DNA from: Chryseobacterium suipulveris
Lineage (GTDB): Bacteria; Bacteroidota; Bacteroidia; Flavobacteriales; Weeksellaceae
DNA length: 64,000 bases
Direction: 5' to 3'
NCBI RefSeq assembly: GCF_022811685.1
Contig: NZ_CP094532.1
Coordinates: forward strand, 1,761,501-1,825,500
Shown here: positions 45,016 to 52,847 of the stretch, piece by piece
Layout: every line of letters starts with the position of its first letter
How positions within the stretch are numbered: position 1 is the stretch's first letter
Notes under the pieces: model-generated
Told to the model about the DNA's origin: nothing
Databases searched by the model: none
The model's input: the letters and a program-made list of their open reading frames with translations, nothing else
Made by a program: the position numbers and the translations under genes

Positions 45016-47167
45016 CTAATTCTAAACCATATTTTTCGTGCATTTCCTCCTTTTGTGGAACTACAAAAGGGCGACTGCCAACTTCCAACTGCTCGTACTC
45101 TTTTACATAACCGCGAAGGGTTTTCCAGTTTACTGGTATTTCAAATTCTATTCGTTGTTCCCAATTGCTTAATAAGTATTTTTCTCGGTCTGCTTCCAAA
45201 ATACATGTTGCTCCCTCGATTTCGAGTGCTTCAATAAGTACTGATTTTTTGCAATCGGTCAGTTCTTTTAGCACAATCTGATTATCAATAAATTTTAGAT
45301 GAATATCGATTTCTTTCATGTCGAAAACATCATACACCAGATCAATCCCTTCCTGTAAACTGCATTCTTCCAACACGGCACCATTTTCAGGAAGAGCACT
45401 AAAACTTTTTTGTAAAATATCTAACTTATATGGCAAGACATTTCCTTTGGGTTCAATAACATGCACAGACTTAAGTTTCCCGATATTTTTTTCAGACCTA
45501 TATCTGTTTACTCTGCCAAATCTTTGAATTAGGGCATCCAAAGGTGCGCATTGTGTTATCATTCGATCAAAGCTTATATCTAAACTAACTTCTACAACTT
45601 GTGTAGAAACCACAATGCAGGGTTTAAATCCAACATTATCTTTCGTACCATTATAAAACTCCTTTAAATTATTCTCAAGATTTACCCTCAAACCTCTTTT
45701 AAAACGACTATGAATAAGCATTTTCGGAACGCTTGGATAATTTTCTTCTATTTTTTTAAACGCTTGTTGCGCACCCTTTACGGTATTATAAATGATAAGT
45801 AACTTTTCCTTATTTTCGATTGCCAGATTAATTAATTCAGAAATATCATAATCAGCAGAATGCTTATAAACCTTATGTCTATTAAACTTTTCCAACTCAG
45901 CATCTGACAACTTCACTTCGTACACATTTTCACTACTTCCAAGAATTTCTATCAATTTTTTATAAAGCAATGTAGGCATTGTAGCTGTGCCAATATGTAT
46001 TCTACATTCAAGATATTTTAAAGCTTTGATAACTTCCAAAACCATTGCTTGCGAAAAGTCTGAATAAGTATGTATTTCATCAAGAATAACATCGCAACCC
46101 TTAATGTCTAACATTGCTGTTTCAAACCCCCTAATTCCAAATACAATGGAAGCAATCTGATGTGGAGTAAGAACCTTGATGGACGAACCTGCAAGCGGTT
46201 GTAAAATTTGTTCATCAACATAATTCTTGCCTCCTTCTCTTTTCACAACTATTTCGGAAGTTGCATGTAACAATCGAATATCTTTGTTCGGAACTACTTT
46301 TTTGAACCGTTGATACATAGCATTGATTGAAGCTTGAAAAGGTAATGTATAAAATATACGTCCCTTACATCTTTTCATCAAAAAATCTGTTTTGCCTGCT
46401 CCTGTAGGCGCAATAACAATTGTATGTAAGCGGGCATCACTTGTATCTATTAAAGAAAGTGGATATAGTTCCGACCTTCTGTCACTCCCATAGTAAAAAG
46501 ATAGATTTGGCTTTTCAAACAAAGAATCTAATTGCTCGCTTGTCTTTTCATTAAAAGCTGAGGCAAAATGATCGGCGGCTTTTAATAAACCTCTCCATGG
46601 CGACCAGCCTGTTTTCTTTTGCTGACAATATTTTCGTACATATTGTAAAGACTCGGTAGCGTTTTCTTTTGATATTTCCGGACAATTATAACCAAAACTT
46701 TCTAAAAGCTCTTTTCCACATTCCCACCATTCATCCCAATCCAATAAATGATTACTTGCCCAATCACGCTCATCCGTTGAAATATCCAAAATACCCTTTC
46801 TTTTGCTATCATTTTGAACGGATTTATGATGGCCTACAACCATGTCAATTAACGCATCCCATTCTTCCTCAGGAAATGCACTCAAAAAAGCCAAAGAACT
46901 AATTTCATGACGATGTGTAATGCTTTCGAAGTGTCGCTTCTTTAATAGAGAATCATGATTATACTCTGATATTCGACTTCTAAAATGTGGATGCGCCTTT
47001 CCTATATCGTGCAAAACAGCACCTTTTTTAGCCAACTCAATATCAAACGGATAATCTAATTGTTCTGCAAACAACTCAATCGCATTTACAACATCTTTTG
47101 TATGATTTAATAAAGATGTTCCTCCATAATGAATACTCTTAGCATAGATGTCAGCTAATTTTATCAT
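44993..47167 (-). CDS. cas3: CRISPR nuclease-helicase Cas3
   Basis: 724 residues. The N-terminal HD nuclease domain has LLNHTKDVVNAIE and the metal-binding VLHDIGKAHPHFRSRI (His53-Asp54), with further His in DMVVGHHKSV. The superfamily 2 helicase follows with Walker A VIAPTGAGKTDFL, DExH box VILDEIHTYSDF, SAT-like IGTATMP and motif VI IQRFGRVNRYRS. All catalytic residues are visible, so it should unwind and shred target DNA after Cascade recruitment. It overlaps cas5 by 17 bp and the cas8 candidate by up to 23 bp. Confidence 0.95.
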   Translation of the reverse strand: MIKLADIYAKSIHYGGTSLLNHTKDVVNAIELFAEQLDYPFDIELAKKGAVLHDIGKAHPHFRSRISEYNHDSLLKKRHFESITHRHEISSLAFLSAFPEEEWDALIDMVVGHHKSVQNDSKRKGILDISTDERDWASNHLLDWDEWWECGKELLESFGYNCPEISKENATESLQYVRKYCQQKKTGWSPWRGLLKAADHFASAFNEKTSEQLDSLFEKPNLSFYYGSDRRSELYPLSLIDTSDARLHTIVIAPTGAGKTDFLMKRCKGRIFYTLPFQASINAMYQRFKKVVPNKDIRLLHATSEIVVKREGGKNYVDEQILQPLAGSSIKVLTPHQIASIVFGIRGFETAMLDIKGCDVILDEIHTYSDFSQAMVLEVIKALKYLECRIHIGTATMPTLLYKKLIEILGSSENVYEVKLSDAELEKFNRHKVYKHSADYDISELINLAIENKEKLLIIYNTVKGAQQAFKKIEENYPSVPKMLIHSRFKRGLRVNLENNLKEFYNGTKDNVGFKPCIVVSTQVVEVSLDISFDRMITQCAPLDALIQRFGRVNRYRSEKNIGKLKSVHVIEPKGNVLPYKLDILQKSFSALPENGAVLEECSLQEGIDLVYDVFDMKEIDIHLKFIDNQIVLKELTDCKKSVLIEALEIEGATCILEADREKYLLSNWEQRIEFEIPVNWKTLRGYVKEYEQLEVGSRPFVVPQKEEMHEKYGLELVEHENIW

Positions 47168-47744
47168 AAGTACGAATTGGATTGCCTACAATTTTTAATT
47201 CACCAAACATTTCCGAAGCACTATCAAACCTATTATGCCCAACCTTAAAGCCGTTCTTAACTGATTTACCCCAAATTAATTCAAAACCTCCAATATTTTC
47301 AAATTCCTCCATGGGCATATCCTGCATCCATTCCGGGTGCAATATATCTTCGTTTCGGCATAAACAAATAGATTGAGTATTTGCTTTTTCAGCATCAGAA
47401 ATATGATTAAACGCCAAGTATAAATTTGGCTCAATCATTACACCTCTTTTTAAAATTCCAAGGTTTGTTTTATAGACACCTTTCTCTTTAGAAAATGAAA
47501 AGCCACCTTTTGCCCACGTTCTTTCTTGTTGAATATCAATACTGCAATAATTCAACCTATGCCCGACAATCTTTTTTATCCCAACTTCATTAAGCAATTC
47601 GGGAAACAACTTTTTTTCAATTCCTTCAACAATAGATGGCGTTAGAAACTGTTGTGAAAAGGTTTCACTATCTCGTACAGCTGTCCAAGGTTTGATAAAA
47701 CCAAAAGGACCGGAATATTTTACAACGTATATTGTTTTCTCCAT
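47151..47744 (-). CDS. cas5: Cas5-type RAMP subunit
   Basis: 197 residues. The start YVVKYSGPFGFIKPWTAVRD followed by FLTPSIVEGIEKKLFP resembles the N-terminal beta strand and loop of Cas5 proteins, which cap the 5' handle of the crRNA. The rest is less diagnostic. It overlaps the start of cas3 by 17 bp and lies 3 bp after the second cas6, so it is tightly integrated in the operon. The identity rests on size, N-terminal pattern and position. Confidence 0.75.
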   Translation of the reverse strand: MEKTIYVVKYSGPFGFIKPWTAVRDSETFSQQFLTPSIVEGIEKKLFPELLNEVGIKKIVGHRLNYCSIDIQQERTWAKGGFSFSKEKGVYKTNLGILKRGVMIEPNLYLAFNHISDAEKANTQSICLCRNEDILHPEWMQDMPMEEFENIGGFELIWGKSVKNGFKVGHNRFDSASEMFGELKIVGNPIRTYDKIS

Positions 47745-47747
47745 AAT

Positions 47748-48416
47748 CTAATATTTTTCAATTGAACCAAATCCTACTCCCGTACTGTTTCCAAGGCCTA
47801 CATTCCATGCAAATGCGATTTGCTCAGGTGCTCCCTCTATAAATACCGGACAAATATTAGCTTTATTCCTAATTTTACCATAGGAAATGATCTTGGTTTT
47901 AGGGTTCGAATATTCTTTATCAAAGTAAACACGCACACCTTCATCATCCATTCCCGCCTCTCTAAGTTTTGTCTTCAAGGTTGTTGTCATCAATTCATCC
48001 GATTCCTCGTCTTCGTAAGTATAATGCTTTTCATTTCCATCCTCCAATCTTCTCTTAATTAAAATTGGACTTGTAATGTAAAACCTTTCATGATCAAAAA
48101 ATTCGGGCGTATCTTGAATCAAGACATCTCTTACTTTAATTCCGCAAAACATTTCGGGAGACTTCAAAATTCCTTTGATTACTTCTTTTGCCAACTCACT
48201 TTCATGAAAACTGAAAAACATATGCGAGTCGCGAGTTAGATTCAATCCCTTTTGAGATGGTTTTACATTTTGAAGCCATGAAAATGAATACAGACTTACA
48301 ATTCCGTGCTGAGAATTGTTTTCACCAATCCATTTATGCACGCATCCCGTAAGCAATTTTTGATAATTGAACGGTATTATTTCAGTATTTTTAGTAAGTT
48401 TTATATGAAGCCTCAT
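47748..48416 (-). CDS. cas6: Cas6 crRNA endoribonuclease, canonical copy
   Basis: 222 residues, a RAMP protein with the classic C-terminal glycine-rich loop VGLGNSTGVGFGSIEKY. A histidine stands at residue 27 (LLTGCVHKWIGE), where Cas6 proteins often have the general catalytic base. Cas6 cuts pre-crRNA in the repeat 8 nt before the spacer, leaving the ATTGAAAT handle here. It is 3 bp upstream of cas5. A second Cas6-like gene precedes it by 113 bp. Functional assignment is good because both loop and histidine are present. Confidence 0.88.
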   Translation of the reverse strand: MRLHIKLTKNTEIIPFNYQKLLTGCVHKWIGENNSQHGIVSLYSFSWLQNVKPSQKGLNLTRDSHMFFSFHESELAKEVIKGILKSPEMFCGIKVRDVLIQDTPEFFDHERFYITSPILIKRRLEDGNEKHYTYEDEESDELMTTTLKTKLREAGMDDEGVRVYFDKEYSNPKTKIISYGKIRNKANICPVFIEGAPEQIAFAWNVGLGNSTGVGFGSIEKY

Positions 48417-48459
48417 CGTCTATTTTTTTTCAAATTTAGATTTTATTTTTAAATTTGCC

Positions 48460-48507
48460 AAATCATTTTGAACTTTTAGAATTTAAAAAATCACTTTGAG
48501 CTTTTAT
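48460..48507 (-). repeat. Imperfect direct repeat between the two cas6 genes
   Basis: AAATCATTTTGAACTTTTAG (48460-48479) and AAATCACTTTGAGCTTTTAT (48488-48507) are 28 bp apart in an otherwise plain AT-rich 113-bp gap. It could be a regulator site; it bears no clear likeness to the CRISPR repeat. Confidence 0.45.
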
Positions 48508-48529
48508 TTTAATCGCACCGTTTGGAATT

Positions 48530-49246
48530 TTACAACAACTCTACAAACCGCTTCTCCCCAATCACTTCCAACCCGAAATCGGTAAAACCACGGATTTTGG
48601 TTTCGGCGGGCGTGTCGGCTTTTATCGTCATCAATCGCGATTTAGGTAGCTTATCAAATAGTTTTACTTCAATAGAAAGCATTTGCTGCGCAATATCCAC
48701 ATCAGGAAGTACCGATTTTATTTTCTCCTTCCAATTATATAGCAGGCTTTCAGCAAAACGCGGATCGGTAGGCGCTAAAAACTCATAATTGTCTTTTTCA
48801 TTTTTACTCCCCGCCACGCAAGCCGATGCGGTTTCAAATTTTGCTTGAACTATTTCGTGGTCTTTTTTACCGGCAAATGGATTAGGCAAGGTTTCCACGG
48901 TCTGCACAATACCGGAAACACGGCTCTTCTTATCCGCAATATCCATCTGCTGACTCATAAATAAACCCTTAATAAAATTCTGCGATGCTTCCGGCAAATG
49001 GAAAGAAATTTCAAAAGAAATTGTATCGTTTTGCAAATTGAATCGGTCGCCTTCTGCCTTAAATTTTCCCCTTAAATCCGAAAAACAAAACAGCTTAAAT
49101 CCTTTACCATATCCCGTCTCGTGCAGAAATTCCGCATAGTCTTTATCAGCTTTGTCAATAATTTTATAAATAGCCGCAGACAAGGGATATTGATAATTTA
49201 TGGGCAGTTGCTTGCCCTTTGCAAACAAGGTAATTTTAAATCTCAT
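48530..49246 (-). CDS. Cas6-like endoribonuclease, divergent first copy
   Basis: 238 residues starting MRFKITLFAKGKQLPINYQY, the Cas6 N-terminal pattern. It has tyrosine (Y27, AAIYKII) where the second copy has histidine, and its C-terminal loop is degenerate (AETKIRGFTDFGLEVIGEKR instead of GxGxxxxxGxG). This is the general layout of Cas6 proteins with a different active site, or of a non-catalytic repeat binder. It is the first gene of the cas operon. Two distinct cas6 genes in one operon are uncommon. Confidence 0.8.
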   Translation of the reverse strand: MRFKITLFAKGKQLPINYQYPLSAAIYKIIDKADKDYAEFLHETGYGKGFKLFCFSDLRGKFKAEGDRFNLQNDTISFEISFHLPEASQNFIKGLFMSQQMDIADKKSRVSGIVQTVETLPNPFAGKKDHEIVQAKFETASACVAGSKNEKDNYEFLAPTDPRFAESLLYNWKEKIKSVLPDVDIAQQMLSIEVKLFDKLPKSRLMTIKADTPAETKIRGFTDFGLEVIGEKRFVELL

Positions 49247-49282
49247 AGGAAATGTTTTGATTTATGACGCGTACCTGTCTCC

Positions 49283-49290
49283 CAAAGTTA
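49283..49290 (-). promoter_or_regulatory. cas operon promoter, -7 box
   Basis: TAACTTTG on the minus strand matches TAnnTTTG, 36 bp upstream of the first cas6. A TTG lies 25 bp further up, longer than usual. Confidence 0.45.
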
Positions 49291-49352
49291 TAACTTTTCT
49301 TATTTCTTTCCATAAACAAATAAATTATAATATTTAAACTCACAGTGCATTA

Positions 49353-49607
49353 TCAAACGAGATTTATTTTTAAGTTGTTAATGTTTCTGTTAAACACAAA
49401 TTTGTTTAGATATTGGATGGCTGTCAACGTCGTGATTTCCGCCAATATTCTTGTCTTAAACCCTTCAAACGTTTTCGCATAATTCCTTCTAATCATGAAC
49501 TGGTCGCAAAGTTGGGAAAAGAGCGTCTCAATTCTTTTCCTGTATTTTTTGAATTGGAAAAACTGCGGCTTATAATCCTTCTGATTTTTTCTTTTGGTCG
49601 TTTCCAA
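49353..49607 (-). pseudogene. IS982-family transposase, C-terminal remnant
   Basis: About 75 residues typical of the end of IS982 transposases: QFFQFKKYRKRIETLFSQLC, DQFMIRRNYAKTFEGFKTRI and LTAIQYLNKFVFNRNINN. The catalytic N-terminal two thirds is absent. The fragment is fused upstream to integrase-derived sequence, so an IS insertion and later deletion removed most of the second integrase. Confidence 0.8.
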
Positions 49608-49629
49608 TTGGATGTTACTTGGCTTTTCG

Positions 49630-49768
49630 AAGATATAAATTTTAAGATTTTCAAATCCCTTAGATGTCTTCTTTTTCCATCGCTAGAAATCTCAGAACCT
49701 CGATAAAATTCAATAGATAGATTTATCTTTCCGTCCTTTAACTTTCTTTGTTTCAGTGTAATCTTCAT
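49630..49768 (-). pseudogene. N-terminal arm domain of a second tyrosine integrase
   Basis: From the ATG at 49768 the frame reads MKITLKQRKLKDGKINLSIE, the arm-type DNA-binding start of Bacteroidetes tyrosine recombinases. After about 30 residues the match continues in another frame (FENLKIYIFEKPSN), so there is a frameshift, and then it ends at the IS982 remnant. It begins 148 bp from the attachment-site copy at 49916-49933, the same arrangement as the larger integrase pseudogene beside mnmE. Confidence 0.6.
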
Positions 49769-49915
49769 AATTAGTACAGTTGTACCAAATTTCAGATTCG
49801 TGTGGTCAAATGTAATCACAAAAGCACAAACAAACTCTTATATGAGAAAATAAAATCTATGTAAATTATTGATAATCAAATAAAAGAAAGCAATAGAAAT
49901 CAAAGAAAATTCTAT

Positions 49916-49933
49916 TTATTTACCGATACAAAA
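49916..49933 (-). other. Attachment-site copy (duplicated mnmE 3' end)
   Basis: On the minus strand TTTTGTATCGGTAAATAA, preceded by GGCAAG, encodes G-K-F-C-I-G-K-stop, the MnmE C-terminus. It shares CCGATACAAAACTT (plus strand) with the real mnmE end and differs only at wobble positions. There is no gene around it, so it is best explained as the far-side attachment site of an element inserted at mnmE. Confidence 0.75.
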
Positions 49934-49989
49934 CTTGCCCATATCAGTGATTTGATTAACAGCGCATTGCAGTTTTCATAGAAACAAAT

Positions 49990-49998
49990 TAGCAACAA
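49990..49998. other. Candidate integrase arm site
   Basis: TAGCAACAA, also present at 52732-52740 with an inverted partner at 52707-52715. It lies just inside the 49916-49933 attachment site, as an arm-type integrase site should. Confidence 0.4.
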
Positions 49999-50062
49999 AA
50001 ACCCTCTAATATAGGCAGTTAACATCAAATCAAGGGCAAAATACGAAGTTATGAAAAATAAA

Positions 50063-50088
50063 AAACCGCTCCAATTTTGAAGCGGTTT
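50063..50088 (-). terminator. Hairpin terminator (minus strand)
   Basis: AAACCGCT and AGCGGTTT form the stem. On the minus strand a T-rich run follows (from the A-run at 50056-50066). Confidence 0.65.
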
Positions 50089-50156
50089 CTAACAAGAATA
50101 TTTAATCGGTCTAAGCAACCGTTACTGAGCTAAATAAAGACTGTTTGCCACCTTAG

Positions 50157-50291
50157 TTCCATCGTCAGAAACAAAACCAATATACATGGCTCGATGACAT
50201 TCCGGTCGAATATTTCCTGTACCCCGAATACGATCCGCCGCTGGAAGCAGAAAACCTCACCAACATCGAAGGCACAGCGACCCTGTTTTAA
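50157..50291 (+). pseudogene. Unrecognised C-terminal protein fragment
   Basis: An open frame without a start codon, most protein-like from TWLDDIPVEYFLYPEYDPP through LEAENLTNIEGTATLF and a stop. The composition is that of a real C-terminus, unlike the minus-strand frame over the same DNA. I do not recognise the family. It is probably a leftover of a gene lost from the outer island. Confidence 0.35.
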
Positions 50292-50319
50292 TCCCGCTAT
50301 CCAAAAGTTGTAACCTGCC

Positions 50320-50456
50320 TCCCTCATCACCACATCAACCAATCACCACATCACCACATCGACCAATCACCACATCAACCCATCACCACATCGCCACATC
50401 AACCCATCAACCCATCAACCCATCTCCGCATCGCCACATCAACCCATCAACCGCCT
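50320..50456. repeat. CATCACCACATCAACC-type short tandem repeat
   Basis: A run of degenerate 9-bp units (CATCACCAC, CATCAACCC, CATCGCCAC) extends right up to, and touches, the stop codon of the secreted-protein gene. It is not coding in any convincing frame. Confidence 0.75.
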
Positions 50457-50826
50457 ATTGCACCAAACCGCAAGTCCACCGATGATCCGGAATGGTAGGA
50501 AATACCAGAAAAAATTTATTGGGCCGGTCAATTTTTTCAGCCGTCCCGTCATTCAGGTAACCGCCTTTAAAGTGGAGATTCCCCTTTTCATCCACCGTAA
50601 ACTTACCATTGCTGGGCTTTTCAAATCCGGCATAGGTATAGGTGCCGTCTTTTTTTAAGGTAAAAGAACCTTTGGGAATATACTGATAAGACCCGCCGCT
50701 GTATTTGGCAACCGTACAGCCGTATTTACCCATTTTTGGCGCCCCATTATTGCTTTGGGATTTCACCATGTTTCCAAAGAAAAGCAAGAGCGCTATCGCT
50801 CCTAAACGCAAATATTTGTGTTTCAT
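50455..50826 (-). CDS. Small secreted protein of unknown function
   Basis: 123 residues from the ATG at 50826 (MKHKYLRLGAIALLLFFGNM), which gives a signal peptide ending near VKSQS; the upstream extension MKIKILC adds nothing. The mature part has repeated Gly/Lys/Tyr-rich beta-type segments (YSGGSYQYIPKGSFTLKKDG, GKFTVDEKGNLHFKGGYLND) reminiscent of small secreted beta proteins. No family is recognised. It lies between repeat DNA and a palindrome within the outer island. Confidence 0.65.
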   Translation of the reverse strand: MKHKYLRLGAIALLLFFGNMVKSQSNNGAPKMGKYGCTVAKYSGGSYQYIPKGSFTLKKDGTYTYAGFEKPSNGKFTVDEKGNLHFKGGYLNDGTAEKIDRPNKFFLVFPTIPDHRWTCGLVQ

Positions 50827-50942
50827 GCATAAAATTTTTATCTTCAAAAATACAATTTTTTCCTAAAAGTACCGGCGCTAGTGTTTTCTTTTTTGATTTT
50901 TGTGCAGCCGGTATAATCATACGGAGGTTTGTCATGGAATGT

Positions 50943-50961
50943 CACGCGATGCAATCGCGTG
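50943..50961. repeat. CACGCGAT palindrome
   Basis: CACGCGAT-GCA-ATCGCGTG is a perfect 8-bp inverted repeat, GC-rich against its surroundings, with no T-run. The surrounding 50827-51030 gap has no other feature. Confidence 0.6.
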
Positions 50962-51030
50962 TGAGCGGGGGTAGACCTGGAACTTCAAATTCTTGCGGGT
51001 AAATAATCTCTCTCCATACAGCACTTAAAA

Positions 51031-51064
51031 AAAGGCTGCCTCATTTTTGGGGCAGCCTTTTTTA
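51031..51064. terminator. Bidirectional terminator
   Basis: AAAAGGCTGCC and GGCAGCCTTTT form an 11-bp stem with A- and T-runs on either side. It serves the minus-strand gene at 51077. Confidence 0.85.
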
Positions 51065-51076
51065 TCAGCATTATTT

Positions 51077-51277
51077 TCAGCCGGTTTTCTGTAAGACATT
51101 CCGGATCTGTTCAGAGCTGATGCCCAGATACTCAGAAACTTCCTCTACGGTGACTTTCTGATGTTTGAGTTTTGCCTTTGAACTTTTAATTTTTCTCAAG
51201 ATTCTTCTACAGTGGCCGATGCTGTAGTGGGTAACGGCATGAACGTCTACTGCGTCCATAATTAATTTCTCTTTCAC
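51077..51277 (-). CDS. Small helical protein, possible DNA-binding
   Basis: 66 residues, or 60 from the second Met: MDAVDVHAVTHYSIGHCRRI, a basic stretch LRKIKSSKAKLKHQK, then VTVEEVSEYLGISSEQIRNV, which looks like a short helix-turn-helix. No known family is certain. It is followed by a strong terminator and lies close to an integrase gene, where excisionase-like or regulatory genes are common. Confidence 0.55.
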   Translation of the reverse strand: MKEKLIMDAVDVHAVTHYSIGHCRRILRKIKSSKAKLKHQKVTVEEVSEYLGISSEQIRNVLQKTG

Positions 51278-51326
51278 TTTTTTCCATGTTTTTAAGCTTC
51301 ATCATTCAGAAGTTTTTATTCAACAA

Positions 51327-51578
51327 TTATTTTATTAAACTGATGTTCTTAAAATAACTGTGAGAAACTAGAAAGGAGCAGGAAAAGCAAAAGAACAGCC
51401 TACAGAGAAATTGGTTAATTTTTTCATGTGTAGATTGATTGGTTGTTTTTTGTTTGATTCTATTTTTTGGCAACTCTGTGAGATCCTGTTCAAACTTAGA
51501 TTCAGAAATATTACTATCAATCCAAGGCCGCAAATAGTCACCGACTATGTTATTAAAGGATTTGAATTCAAAACTCAT
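51327..51578 (-). CDS. Hypothetical small protein overlapping the integrase end
   Basis: 83 residues whose ATG overlaps the integrase TGA stop (ATGA). The N-terminal half is polar (SFEFKSFNNIVGDYLRPWID). The C-terminus is Cys/Phe-rich and hydrophobic (FLCRLFFCFSCSFLVSHSYF), perhaps one membrane segment. No family is recognised; it could be a chance frame. Confidence 0.3.
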   Translation of the reverse strand: MSFEFKSFNNIVGDYLRPWIDSNISESKFEQDLTELPKNRIKQKTTNQSTHEKINQFLCRLFFCFSCSFLVSHSYFKNISLIK

Positions 51579-52667
51579 AAATCTAATTTTATCTTGTTAG
51601 CGGCTTCAATCTTTTTTGAATCAATAACTTTTGCATAAATCTGCGTTGTTCTCAGTTCTCTGTGCCCAAGAAGTTTTGAAACCGTATAAATGTCGGTTCC
51701 TGCTGCTAACTGCAAGGTAGCGTATGTATGACGAGCACAGTGAAAAGTTATGGTTCTATGGATGCCTGCAGCCATCATCCATTGTTGCAATTTCAGGTTA
51801 TACCACGCAGAATATCTTAAATTTACAAAAACTCTTTCGTCCGTTTCACTGCGTTCTCCCAACAATCCAACTGCCTGTTCAGAAATTGGAAGTGTTTCTG
51901 CTCCTTTGGTTTTCTTCTGAATGAATCTGATATGATTTCCCAATTCATTTGAAAACTGAATTTCGGACCATACCAATTTTTGGCAATCAGACCACCGCAA
52001 ACCTGTAAGCGCAGAAAACAGAAAAGCGGTTTTCATTACAGGAATTTCACACTCTGTTTTGGCGACTGCTTTAAGTTCTTCCAAACTTAAGTATTCCCGT
52101 TGCGGTTCTCCCTGTTTGAAGCCATCAACGTCTTCACCTGGATTGGTTGGTAATATTCTATCTCTTACCGCTTGCTTTAAAGCCGCTTTAAATTTATTGA
52201 AGTAGGAGTATTTAGAATTCTGGGAAAGTTTAACGCCTTCAGACTTTGTTTCTGCACCAACAAGATAATCTTTAAACCCTTCAACAAAATCACGATCTAA
52301 ATTTTCAAACAAAAGATGTCCATTGGTATACTTCACAAGATGTTTATACATTGAAATCCAATTCCCGTGGTTGCCACTGCTGTCCTGCTTTTTGTCAGCA
52401 AGTTTTTTAATATAATCCAATGCACTGGCTTTTAGTTTCTCACTGTCCTGGAAGCCATACACTCCGTTCTGGATTTCAATTTGCCTTTTGGCTCTTACAC
52501 TTTCTGCAAGTTGCAAGGTTTTTTTATTCAAATCCTTCTCCTCCTTTGTTTTAGCATTTGGATTCAGATAGAGTTTCAACTATTCCAGTTTGCGTTTACC
52601 TTTATGGTAAATCCAGATACAGACTGGTTTTTCCTCCTTGGTTGCGTTCTCGTAAAGTGACTTTCAT
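51575..52667 (-). pseudogene. Tyrosine recombinase (integrase), inactivated in the arm domain
   Basis: The core is a complete Bacteroidetes-type site-specific integrase: SALTGLRWSDCQKL (first catalytic Arg), HCARHTYATLQLAAGTDIY (His-x2-Arg) and LGHRELRTTQIYAK (His and nucleophilic Tyr). The true start is the ATG at 52667 (MKVTLRERNQGGKTSLYLD). Two bases are then missing where YLDIYHKGKRKLEY is expected, and five codons later a tyrosine codon is TAG. The intact catalytic part could restart internally at 52579, but the arm domain would be lost. It lies next to mnmE and its attachment site. Confidence 0.85.
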
Positions 52668-52680
52668 ATCTTGTGATTTT

Positions 52681-52781
52681 TGTTGCTGTCAGGCTGTTTT
52701 CAAGGTTTGTTGCTAGAAACAATTTTGTTGTTAGCAACAACAATACAGAAACAAAAGTAAAAAAGTGCAAATAAGCAACAG
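52681..52781. other. Cluster of GTTGCT/AGCAAC motifs, candidate arm-type sites
   Basis: TTGTTGCTA (52707-52715) and TAGCAACAA (52732-52740) are perfect inverted repeats. Further half copies lie at 52682-52687 (GTTGCT) and 52774-52779 (AGCAAC). They lie between the integrase start and the mnmE attachment site, where arm-type sites are expected. Confidence 0.45.
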
Positions 52782-52847
52782 AAACAGGAAGGAAAATTTA
52801 TATAAAATGCAATAAATGAAGGCGTTAACTAATCAAGTGCAAGGTAA

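Noticed and set aside
49493..49819. 108-residue protein
   Set aside because: Only the first about 30 residues from the internal ATG at 49768 are integrase-like; the rest is out of frame after a frameshift.
50130..50342. 70-residue minus-strand frame near the terminator
   Set aside because: The composition is poor, and the plus strand over the same DNA looks like a real protein end.
52576..52770. 64-residue frame upstream of the integrase core
   Set aside because: It is the shifted continuation of the integrase arm domain, not a separate gene.
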